Notes under the pieces: model-generated
What the model was told of the DNA's origin: nothing
Databases searched by the model: none
Seen by the model: the letters and a program-made list of their open reading frames with translations, nothing else
Made by a program: the position numbers and the translations under genes
In this document: positions 1 to 5,914 of the stretch, piece by piece
Numbering within the stretch: the stretch's first letter is position 1
How the letters are laid out: each line of letters opens with the position of its first letter
From: Planctomycetes bacterium GWF2_50_10
Lineage (GTDB): Bacteria > Planctomycetota > Phycisphaerae > Sedimentisphaerales > GWF2-50-10
DNA: 5,914 bases
Direction of reading: 5' to 3'
Assembly: GCA_001824635.1 (NCBI GenBank)
Contig: MHYB01000099.1
Coordinates: forward strand, 1 to 5,914

Positions 1-827
1 TGCACGCCATCGGCGCAGCCCATATAGAACTCGCAGGCGAAGGCGTCATCCAAAGCCTCACCGGTGCAGCGATCGGCTTTGCAGGTCCGCAGGGTCTTTC
101 CGGCAAAGTGCTCAAAATGCTTATCGACCCATCAGTCGCAGCAATGGTATCGGGCATCACCGGCGCAAACAAAACCGACTACCACGTCAAAAACGTCGTG
201 CCCGGCAGAGATTTCCCGCTTTGTGGCGATAATGTAATAGTTACCGATATCCGCAATGCCGCCGCCGGCGATACCCACGCTGGAAAAGCCCTGGTCTTCA
301 GCAAGGGCATCGAAGTCGGCCACGTCTTCAAGCTCGGCACAAAGTATTCCGCCAAGCTCGACGCCAACTTCCTCGACGACAAAGGCCAAAGCAACCCCTG
401 CATAATGGGCTGCTACGGGATCGGCATAAATCGCATCATGGCCTCAGCCATCGAAATGAGCTTCGACCCCAACGGCATAATCTGGCCCATAAGCATCGCG
501 CCGTTTGAGGTTATAATAACAAGCGTCAGCCCCGAAGATTCGCTCATCAGTGACGCGGCCCAAAAGATTTATACCCAGCTCCAGGCCCAGAACATCGACG
601 TACTCTTCGATGACCGTTCCGAGCGCGCGGGCGTCAAATTCAAAGATGCCGATCTTCTGGGCATACCAGTGCGTATCACGCTTGGTAAAAAGAGTGTCGC
701 CCAGGGAATGGTCGAGGTAAAATTGCGCACCGAAACCGAAAGTAAAATGATCGCCATCGACGAGGCTCCTGCCGAAGTGGCCAAAATGCTAACCCAGCTT
801 CAAGCAAAATATAATGTGGCAGACTAG
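1..827 (+). CDS. proS: Prolyl-tRNA synthetase, C-terminal part (5' truncated by window edge)
   Basis: Charges tRNA-Pro with proline in the cytoplasm (class II aminoacyl-tRNA synthetase). The gene enters from the left edge. The frame is open from base 3 and reads 274 residues, so any start inside the window is internal. The first ~70 visible residues resemble the end of the editing (INS) domain of bacterial-type ProRS: TGAAIGFAGPQGL, then TGANKTDYHVKNV and GRDF. The catalytic core follows, with FKLGTKYS and class II motif 3 at visible residues 136-147 (GCYGIGINRIMA, motif arginine about residue 144). The anticodon-binding domain starts near APFEVIITSV (from about base 498) and includes LFDDRSERAGVKFKDADLLGIP. 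The gene ends with tandem stops, TAG at 825-827 and TGA at 828-830. The last 14 bases overlap the DUF4416 gene. The INS domain and the ending mark the bacterial rather than the archaeal/eukaryotic ProRS type. Identity is secure; the N-terminal motifs 1 and 2 are outside the window. Confidence 0.96.
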   Translation, partial: HAIGAAHIELAGEGVIQSLTGAAIGFAGPQGLSGKVLKMLIDPSVAAMVSGITGANKTDYHVKNVVPGRDFPLCGDNVIVTDIRNAAAGDTHAGKALVFSKGIEVGHVFKLGTKYSAKLDANFLDDKGQSNPCIMGCYGIGINRIMASAIEMSFDPNGIIWPISIAPFEVIITSVSPEDSLISDAAQKIYTQLQAQNIDVLFDDRSERAGVKFKDADLLGIPVRITLGKKSVAQGMVEVKLRTETESKMIAIDEAPAEVAKMLTQLQAKYNVAD

Positions 828-1362
828 TGATCCAAAACCGCAGAAATTGATCGCGGGGCTTCTGGGCGCCGACGTCCACTGCCTCGAAGCCGCATGTGAT
901 GCGCTCGAAAAACAGTTCGGCGAGATCGATCTCCGTAGCGACATCTGGGATTTCGAGTACACGGCGTATTATCGAGATGAGATCGGCCCAACCATAATCC
1001 GTCAATTCGTAAGCTTTTCAAAGCTGGTCAACCCCGGCGAACTTGCCCAGATCAAGCACGACACCAACACCCTCGAAGAGGGCCTGGCGATAATGCTTGA
1101 TAAAGGCTATCCAAGACCCATCAACATAGACCCCGGCCTTATCGAGCCGGGTAAACTCGTTCTCGCGACCACTAAAAATTATTGCCATAGGGTCTATATA
1201 GGCAAACAGATGTGGGCCGAAGTAACCCTGATCTATGAAAAGGGCGCGTGGAAAGTAATGCCCTACACCTATCCCGATTACCGCGACAGCAAGTATCATC
1301 AGTTCTTTGAAAAAGTGCGACACAGACTTTTGGAGCAACTCAAATCAGAAATCTCGCACTAA
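814..1362 (+). CDS. DUF4416 family protein, function unknown
   Basis: A 182-residue soluble protein with no signal peptide or membrane segment. I recognise it as DUF4416 from its conserved blocks: KLIAGLLG near the N-terminus, the FGEIDLRSDIWDFEYTAYY stretch (35-53), RQFVSFSKLVNPGELAQIK (63-81), DTNTLE, the RPINIDPGLI segment (101-110), KLVLATTKNYCHRVYIGK (114-131), and YTYPDYRD (151-158) near the end. Many of the conserved positions are charged or aromatic (D46, Y52, Y53, H125, R126, D155, Y156, R157), which suggests a binding or catalytic surface, but no biochemical role is known to me. The length suits a single-domain family member. ATG 814 lies inside the end of proS and has no clear Shine-Dalgarno sequence in front, so ribosomes finishing proS probably start it. 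Its own end overlaps the proposed start of the next gene. Family call is fairly sure; function is not assigned. Confidence 0.88.
   Translation: MWQTSDPKPQKLIAGLLGADVHCLEAACDALEKQFGEIDLRSDIWDFEYTAYYRDEIGPTIIRQFVSFSKLVNPGELAQIKHDTNTLEEGLAIMLDKGYPRPINIDPGLIEPGKLVLATTKNYCHRVYIGKQMWAEVTLIYEKGAWKVMPYTYPDYRDSKYHQFFEKVRHRLLEQLKSEISH
1332..1335 (+). promoter_or_regulatory. Putative ribosome binding site (GGAG) deciding the start of the WecA-like gene
   Basis: GGAG lies 8 bases before the ATC at 1344, inside the 3' end of the DUF4416 gene. The same 8-base spacing separates the AGGAG of pfkA from its ATG. No comparable purine-rich site is seen before the TTG at 1494. It supports initiation at 1344, but a four-base match can occur by chance. 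Confidence 0.4.
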
Positions 1363-2444
1363 TATCACTGACTATCTTCGCAGCGGCAGCCATTTTTTCG
1401 GCACTGGCCACCGCTGCCGTCAAGACCATATCCAAACGCCTGGATTTCGTCTCCCGGCCAAGAGAGGACCGTTACCACAGGGGCGTAATCGCCTTGGGCG
1501 GCGGAATAGCCATATTCTGGACTATCGCGATTTTCACCATCGCAGGCGTTTGCCTTATGAAGCTCGCCCCAAACACGCAGCTTGTGCAGCGCCTGGGGCC
1601 CTCTGCAATGGAATATCTAACGAACTTCTCCAGGCACACATACGAGATATGGATAATCCTCGCCTGTCTTGCCTCTCTCCATATCCTTGGCCTATGGGAT
1701 GATATTAAACGCCTCGGACCATATTTGAAACTACTGGTGCAGTTTGCCGCTGCCCTTGCCATGGCGGCCTTCGCCGATGTCCGGGTCGAACTCTTCATAC
1801 CAAATACGACAGTTACAACCATCCTCTCGGCCCTGTGGATCGTCTTTTTGATCAACAGCTTCAATTTCCTGGATAACATGGATGGCCTCTCTGCCGGCAT
1901 AGCCTTTATCGCAGCGGCGATACTGTTCTGGGCCGCCGCCATGAGCGGACAGGTCTTCGTCGGTGTCTTTGCTCTGGTTTTCCTCGGCGCGCTGGCTGGC
2001 TTTCTTGGGCATAATTTCCCGCCCGCTTCCATCTTCATGGGCGATGCCGGTTCAATGGTCATCGGGGCCTCGATCGCCATCATCACTCTTAGAACAACTT
2101 ACTATCACCAGGCACAAAGCCCCGCCGCCTACGCCGTGTTTATGCCCCTGGTAGTCATGGCCGTGCCGATATATGATTTCCTGACCGTCACCGTGCTTCG
2201 CCTTTCGCAGGGCAAAAGCCCCTTCGTAGGAGATACCCAGCATTTTTCACATCGCCTCCGCCGCCGCGGCCTCGATGACAGGCAAACAGTATTAACGCTT
2301 TATCTGGCCACACTCTGCACCGGCTTCGGCGCGATGTTCCTCTGGCAGGTCAATATTGTCGGCGCTATAGCCGTTTTCGCACAGACCCTTATGATCCTTG
2401 GCATCATCGCGATACTCGAATTTGCGAGAGCCGATGACAAATAA
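1344..2444 (+). CDS. WecA/MraY-like undecaprenyl-phosphate HexNAc-1-phosphate transferase, probable ATC start
   Basis: Polytopic membrane enzyme of the polyprenyl-phosphate sugar-1-phosphate transferase family. It moves a sugar-1-phosphate, likely a HexNAc, from a UDP-sugar to undecaprenyl phosphate on the cytoplasmic face, starting a surface glycan. Numbered from the ATC at 1344 (366 residues), the family motifs are D119-D120 (WDDIKR, Mg-binding aspartates), NFLDNMDGL at 174-182, FMGDAGS with D234, and the histidine loop DTQHFSHRL at 297-305 with H300 and H303. Hydrophobic segments fill the rest. Start choice: the conventional in-frame start is TTG 1494 (316 residues), but that would remove a first membrane helix (LALISLTIF and Ala-rich residues) and the conserved cytoplasmic RPREDRYHRG segment that leads into GGGIAIF. 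The frame is open back to 1311, and no ATG or GTG exists in it, so ATC 1344 behind GGAG fits best. ATA 1362 or CTG 1368 remain possible. It overlaps DUF4416 by 19 bases and the next gene by 11. Exact sugar specificity cannot be read from the sequence. Confidence 0.88.
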   Translation: MRNLALISLTIFAAAAIFSALATAAVKTISKRLDFVSRPREDRYHRGVIALGGGIAIFWTIAIFTIAGVCLMKLAPNTQLVQRLGPSAMEYLTNFSRHTYEIWIILACLASLHILGLWDDIKRLGPYLKLLVQFAAALAMAAFADVRVELFIPNTTVTTILSALWIVFLINSFNFLDNMDGLSAGIAFIAAAILFWAAAMSGQVFVGVFALVFLGALAGFLGHNFPPASIFMGDAGSMVIGASIAIITLRTTYYHQAQSPAAYAVFMPLVVMAVPIYDFLTVTVLRLSQGKSPFVGDTQHFSHRLRRRGLDDRQTVLTLYLATLCTGFGAMFLWQVNIVGAIAVFAQTLMILGIIAILEFARADDK

Positions 2445-4746
2445 AATACAGCAAACTGAACAAACCGGCGCATTTCTTGAATGGCTTGCAATAGCGGTAT
2501 GCCTGGCCCTGGCCGCTCTGCGTGCCACGACCACACAGGCCCCCGGCGTTGCCAATTCCGTCTCCGACAACGTCTTCAACGTGGCCGGTTCTTTTGTGCT
2601 TCTCGCGATGGGCCTTATAGCATTCATCTTCGCCATGACGCGAAAATTTAATTACAGGCCAAGCTGGATCGAGGCGGGCTTTGCAGTTTTTGCCGTCGCA
2701 GCAGTCATCAGTGCCGCTTTGGCAAGCAACAAGCGCTGGGCTATTAACGAAACGGTAATGCTCACCGGCCCGATAATCATGGCGATCCTGCTAGTTCAGC
2801 TGCTAACAACCCCCGCAAGGATAAAGGCTGTTCTTTATGTCATTGCCGCCCTGGGCGCGGTCAACGCTGTCGAATGCATAGACCAGGTCAACTCAAGTAA
2901 TAACATGGTCATACAACAATACCAGGAAGACCCTAATTCCGTAATCAGCAGGCTCAACATCGAGCCTGGCTCTTACCAGCACATGCTCTTTGAGCACAGG
3001 CTCTATTCAAAAGACGTCCGCGGTTTTTTCACAACAGGCAATTCCGCCGGATCATTTTTCATACTTGCACTGGCCGCCTGCGCAGCTCTTATTTTGGAAA
3101 AACGCCTCCAGCTAAAGGCCGGCGCAGGCTCAAGCGGTGAACTTGCCGGCAGAATTATTGTTGCCGCCGGCATTATCCTTGGTCTTGTCCTCACCCATAG
3201 TAAAGGCGCATTAGCCGCGGCGGTTCTGGCCGCTGCACTTTGGGCACTATGGGCAAAAAAAGGTGCATGGCTGGCAAGTCACAAATGGAGTGTTTTGGTA
3301 ACAGCAGTTGTCGCAGTTGCAGCAGTTTTCGGCGCCGTTATAATTTATGGTTTGAAAACCGGCACTCTCCCCGGCGGCAATTCCATACTCGTGAGATGGC
3401 AGTACTGGACCGGCGCCACAAAAATACTCGCCGCACACCCGCTCGTCGGCATCGGCGGCGGAAATTTCGCGACTTATTACCAGCTGTTCAAAGACCCTGC
3501 CGCTCTCGAAACTGTCAAAGACCCGCACAATTTTGTCCTAAGCCTCCTCGCCCAGTATGGACCAGTTGGACTTTTTGGTTTTCTAGCCGCCCTGGGCCTT
3601 CCGATCACAATGATACTCTTTAGTCGCGCCCACGGACAGACCCAACAGAAGAACGGCTTTAAGACCCCAATGTTTTTAGTTATTATTCTCATCTGCATTG
3701 TAATGGCTGCCGTAAGGCCGATGTTATCTGATCTCGACCAGACAGCCCAGCGTAGCGTTATAATTTTTGTAATGTTTTGGTTGTATGGGCTGCCGATTAT
3801 AATTCTCCTGGCCGCCCTTTGGATGCTTTCAATGGCCGAGTCGCTCTCTATTACCGCCAGACCAGGCCAGATGGCAATTGTATGCGGAATATTCGGCGTC
3901 ATAGTGCACAACCTCATAGACTTCGCCATCTTTGAGCCGGGAGTATATACCGCCTTATGGCTTATGATCGCCGTCGTAATCTCTATCAGCAAGAATGCCG
4001 GCCAGGGAAAAACAATTGAACTTTGCCCCGGCAATATTTGGGGATCAGCGGGCGTTCTTGCGGGTTTCGGAGTTCTTTTTGCCGCCACATTCTTATGCCT
4101 TGGCCCGGTCGTGAGAAGCTCGATTCTGATAAGCTCTGCCTTGAATACAATCTCGCCTGCTATCGGCTTGGCACAAAGACCCAAAGCTTTGGATGCCACA
4201 ACGGTTGAAAAGGTATTAAAAAGCAGTTTCGCCTCAGCCGATGCCAATTTAGCACGCGCCGCCACAGAAGATAAATACAGCGCCGAGATCCCCGCCATGA
4301 ACGGCTCACTGGCAATGCAAGTCTATGAGCTTCCAGACTCAAACGATATCAAGCTCCTTGAATGGGCAAGAGACCGCTTCCTGCTCGCAGCCCAGCGAGA
4401 CAGGGCTGATTTCAAAAATTACAATCGTCTCGCGGAGGTCTTCACAAAACTCGCCGATGCCCAGCCGCAGTTTCGCAAAAAGTATCTCACCCAGGCCGCG
4501 ATCGCTATCGACGAAGCCATCAAACGTTACCCCGGCTCAGACCAGCTTTGGTTCGAAGCAGGCAAGATCGCCCAGTTAAGCGGCGACCTCCCCCGCGCCC
4601 GCAGCTGTTTCGCAAAGGCGGTAGAGATCGAAGACGCATACCGCCTCATGTTCGCTCGCATGTACCCCGGCCGCGAACTCTTCAGCCGCCTGGGCCAGGC
4701 CAAATACGAATACGCAAAAAGCCAAATGCAATTTTATCCAAAATAG
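2434..4746 (+). CDS. O-antigen ligase/polymerase-like (Wzy_C) membrane protein with C-terminal TPR region
   Basis: A 770-residue protein. Residues ~14-560 form about a dozen hydrophobic helices; ~565-770 are soluble and probably face outward. Wzy_C/WaaL-type features: GNSAGSFF before a helix, LTHSKGALAA (H255, K257), HPLVGIGGGNF at 335-345, the large-loop motif DPHNFVLSLLAQYGPVGLFG with H365, and VHNLIDF with H492 and D496. Such proteins polymerise lipid-linked repeats or transfer the finished glycan from undecaprenyl diphosphate to an acceptor outside the membrane; which of these applies cannot be told from sequence. The C-terminus is helical, with one good TPR at about 703-736 (LWFEAGKIAQLSGDLPRARS, then FAKAVEIE) and probable TPR-like helices before it (YNRLAEVFTKLADA; AIAIDEAIKRYPG). 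ATG 2434 was chosen over an upstream in-frame TTG at 2398 because it sits in an 11-base overlap with the WecA-like gene and gives a short polar N-terminus before the first helix. GAGAG at 2426-2430 is a weak, close ribosome site, so coupling is likely. Next to the WecA-like enzyme it fits the late step of the same glycan pathway. Confidence 0.87.
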   Translation: MTNKIQQTEQTGAFLEWLAIAVCLALAALRATTTQAPGVANSVSDNVFNVAGSFVLLAMGLIAFIFAMTRKFNYRPSWIEAGFAVFAVAAVISAALASNKRWAINETVMLTGPIIMAILLVQLLTTPARIKAVLYVIAALGAVNAVECIDQVNSSNNMVIQQYQEDPNSVISRLNIEPGSYQHMLFEHRLYSKDVRGFFTTGNSAGSFFILALAACAALILEKRLQLKAGAGSSGELAGRIIVAAGIILGLVLTHSKGALAAAVLAAALWALWAKKGAWLASHKWSVLVTAVVAVAAVFGAVIIYGLKTGTLPGGNSILVRWQYWTGATKILAAHPLVGIGGGNFATYYQLFKDPAALETVKDPHNFVLSLLAQYGPVGLFGFLAALGLPITMILFSRAHGQTQQKNGFKTPMFLVIILICIVMAAVRPMLSDLDQTAQRSVIIFVMFWLYGLPIIILLAALWMLSMAESLSITARPGQMAIVCGIFGVIVHNLIDFAIFEPGVYTALWLMIAVVISISKNAGQGKTIELCPGNIWGSAGVLAGFGVLFAATFLCLGPVVRSSILISSALNTISPAIGLAQRPKALDATTVEKVLKSSFASADANLARAATEDKYSAEIPAMNGSLAMQVYELPDSNDIKLLEWARDRFLLAAQRDRADFKNYNRLAEVFTKLADAQPQFRKKYLTQAAIAIDEAIKRYPGSDQLWFEAGKIAQLSGDLPRARSCFAKAVEIEDAYRLMFARMYPGRELFSRLGQAKYEYAKSQMQFYPK

Positions 4747-4749
4747 GAG
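4745..4749 (+). promoter_or_regulatory. Ribosome binding site (AGGAG) of pfkA
   Basis: AGGAG lies 8 bases before the ATG at 4758 and overlaps the TAG stop of the ligase gene at 4744-4746. It is the clearest Shine-Dalgarno sequence in the window and fixes the pfkA start, although the frame is open further upstream to at least 4548. Confidence 0.8.
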
Positions 4750-4757
4750 TTTCCCCA

Positions 4758-5858
4758 ATGGCAAAAACAAAGATCAAAACAATCGCTATCCTCACAGGCG
4801 GCGGTGATTGCCCCGGCCTAAACGCCGTCATCAGGGCCGTGAGCAAAACAGCAATATACAATTACGATATCGATGTCCTCGGCGTTGAAGATGGCTATCT
4901 CGGATTGATCGAAAATCGCCTTCGGCCCCTCCGCCAGCTGGATGTTTCGGGCATTCTAACTACAGGAGGAACCATATTAGGAACTTCAAACATCGCCGAC
5001 CCTTTCCACTTTCCTGTAAAAACAAATGGTAAAACTATTCTCACCGACGTATCACATAAAGTAATTTCTAACCTTAAAAAACATAACGTCGATGCTCTCA
5101 TCTGCATCGGCGGCGATGGAACCATGGCTTCTGCCGCGAAACTAGCGAAATTGGGCATCCCCATCATGGGCGTACCCAAAACCATTGATAACGATCTCGT
5201 CGGCACCGACATGACCTTCGGCTTCGATACCGCCGTTACAACCGCCACCGAAGCCATCGACAAAGTCCATACAACCGCAAGCTCTCACCACCGCGTCATG
5301 ATAATCGAGGTCATGGGACGATATGCTGGCTGGATCGCCCTCCACGCGGGCGTCGCCAGCGGCTCAGATATTATCCTCATTCCCGAAATACCCTTTAAGA
5401 TCAGCGCTATAACCGATTTTATCCTGGAACGTTCAGCACTGGGCAAACGCTTCAGCATCATCACCGTTGCCGAAGGTGCAAAGGAAAAAGGCGGATCCCT
5501 CACCGTCCAGCAAACAATTAAGGATAGCCCAGATCCCATCCGCCTTGGCGGCATAGCTGCCCGGCTCAGCGCTGTTATCCAGCAAAAAACCAGCCTTGAG
5601 ACGCGTCCCGTCGTTTTGGGCCATATCCAGCGAGGCGGCACCCCTACCCCCTTTGACCGCGTCCTTGCCACAAATTACGGCTACACTGCGATCAAGCTCC
5701 TCATGGAAAACAATGTCAAAAACCACCTCGTAGTCATGCAGGGCGGCAAATTCGGTTCGATCCCTCTTTCACGCGTAGCAGGAAAGATCAAGCCCGTGCC
5801 CAAAGACCACCCGCTTGTCCAGGCAGCCAAGGCGGTAGCGACGTGTTTTGGGGTGTGA
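4758..5858 (+). CDS. pfkA: 6-phosphofructokinase, mixed-substrate (Gly/Lys) subgroup
   Basis: Cytoplasmic glycolytic enzyme that phosphorylates fructose 6-phosphate to fructose 1,6-bisphosphate. The 366 residues show the PFK family in order: TGGGDCPGLN (13-22), LTTGGTILGTS (67-77), GGDGT (118-122), PKTIDNDLVGTD (140-151) with the catalytic-base aspartate D144, the substrate-binding MGR (186-188), and LGHIQRGGTPTPFDR (287-301). Phosphodonor clues conflict. G121 aligns with E. coli Gly104, typical of ATP enzymes, whereas PPi enzymes usually have Asp there. K141 aligns with E. coli Gly124, and lysine there is typical of PPi enzymes. This Gly/Lys combination matches the group often annotated as mixed PFK. 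ATP use is more likely because Gly104 is the better predictor, but PPi is not excluded. ATG 4758 has a good AGGAG; the longer frame upstream is Arg/Pro-rich and lies over the ligase TPR region. It follows the ligase gene by 11 bases, so it is probably on the same transcript. Confidence 0.95.
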   Translation: MAKTKIKTIAILTGGGDCPGLNAVIRAVSKTAIYNYDIDVLGVEDGYLGLIENRLRPLRQLDVSGILTTGGTILGTSNIADPFHFPVKTNGKTILTDVSHKVISNLKKHNVDALICIGGDGTMASAAKLAKLGIPIMGVPKTIDNDLVGTDMTFGFDTAVTTATEAIDKVHTTASSHHRVMIIEVMGRYAGWIALHAGVASGSDIILIPEIPFKISAITDFILERSALGKRFSIITVAEGAKEKGGSLTVQQTIKDSPDPIRLGGIAARLSAVIQQKTSLETRPVVLGHIQRGGTPTPFDRVLATNYGYTAIKLLMENNVKNHLVVMQGGKFGSIPLSRVAGKIKPVPKDHPLVQAAKAVATCFGV

Positions 5859-5914
5859 GATATAGTACTATTAGAGCGTCTAGCAAAATTACTATGCCGC
5901 CGAGAGGCTTTGCG
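5859..5914. other. Short non-coding tail after pfkA
   Basis: The last 56 bases are more AT-rich than the genes. They contain a perfect 10-base palindrome, ATAGTACTAT (5862-5871), but no GC stem followed by a T-run, so no terminator can be called. No start codon with a ribosome site is seen. The region is cut by the window edge. Confidence 0.5.

Noticed and set aside
1307..1702. Open frame of 131 codons on the + strand starting with TTG
   Set aside because: It runs over the DUF4416 end and the transferase start in another frame. Its product is basic, with no family resemblance, while the transferase frame carries conserved motifs.
1472..2086. 204-codon open frame on the - strand
   Set aside because: It lies antisense to the transferase, with Ala/Arg/Lys-rich composition and no recognisable motifs; it is a shadow of the sense codon usage.
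2398..2433. TTG start at 2398 for the ligase protein, adding 12 residues
   Set aside because: ATG 2434 gives a usual short overlap with the upstream gene and a sensible N-terminus; the extra residues add nothing recognisable.
3477..4298. 273-codon open frame on the - strand
   Set aside because: It lies antisense to the membrane part of the ligase gene. The hydrophobic and basic residues mirror the sense strand, and no domain or ribosome site supports it.
4548..4757. Upstream extension of the phosphofructokinase by 70 residues
   Set aside because: The added sequence is Arg/Pro-rich and overlaps the ligase coding region. ATG 4758 has a proper AGGAG and matches the usual N-terminus of the family.
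5862..5871. 10-base palindrome ATAGTACTAT after pfkA as an operator or terminator
   Set aside because: It is short and AT-rich, with no loop or T-run, and there is one copy only. It can occur by chance, and the region is cut by the window edge.
1..5914. Mobile element, CRISPR array, RNA gene or defence system
   Set aside because: No inverted terminal repeats, transposase or integrase motifs, spaced direct repeats, or tRNA/rRNA-like stretches are seen; nearly all bases are explained by five coding genes.

Overview
This is a densely packed, single-strand stretch of bacterial chromosome with five genes, all on the + strand: the 3' part of prolyl-tRNA synthetase (proS), an uncharacterised DUF4416 protein, a membrane sugar-phosphate transferase of the WecA/MraY type, a large O-antigen-ligase-like (Wzy/WaaL) membrane protein with a C-terminal TPR region, and 6-phosphofructokinase. 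No RNA gene, mobile element, CRISPR array or convincing terminator is visible. The mixed PFK type, the WecA-like enzyme with an NFLDNMDG active-site motif, the polymerase/ligase fused to TPRs, and DUF4416 together suggest Planctomycetota, most likely Phycisphaerae. That is inference from family resemblance, not a proven assignment.

Layout. proS enters from the left edge and ends at 827. DUF4416 starts inside its last 14 bases (814-1362). The WecA-like frame is open from 1311, but it has no ATG, GTG or TTG before a TTG at 1494. The protein clearly needs the upstream part, so the likely start is a non-canonical ATC at 1344 behind a GGAG. The ligase gene (2434-4746) overlaps the end of the WecA-like gene by 11 bases. 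pfkA (4758-5858) follows after 11 bases, with an AGGAG that overlaps the ligase stop codon. Only 56 bases follow pfkA. The overlaps and the lack of any intergenic space imply one transcript and translational coupling.

How the genes fit together. The WecA-like enzyme would load a HexNAc-1-phosphate onto undecaprenyl phosphate on the cytoplasmic face. The Wzy/WaaL-like protein would polymerise or transfer the finished lipid-linked glycan on the outer side. The two are consistent steps of one surface-glycan pathway. proS and pfkA are housekeeping genes that share the transcript, and the role of DUF4416 is unknown. I see no defence or mobile system here. The most distinctive points are the hidden non-AUG start, the Gly/Lys hybrid active site of the phosphofructokinase, and the ligase-TPR fusion.
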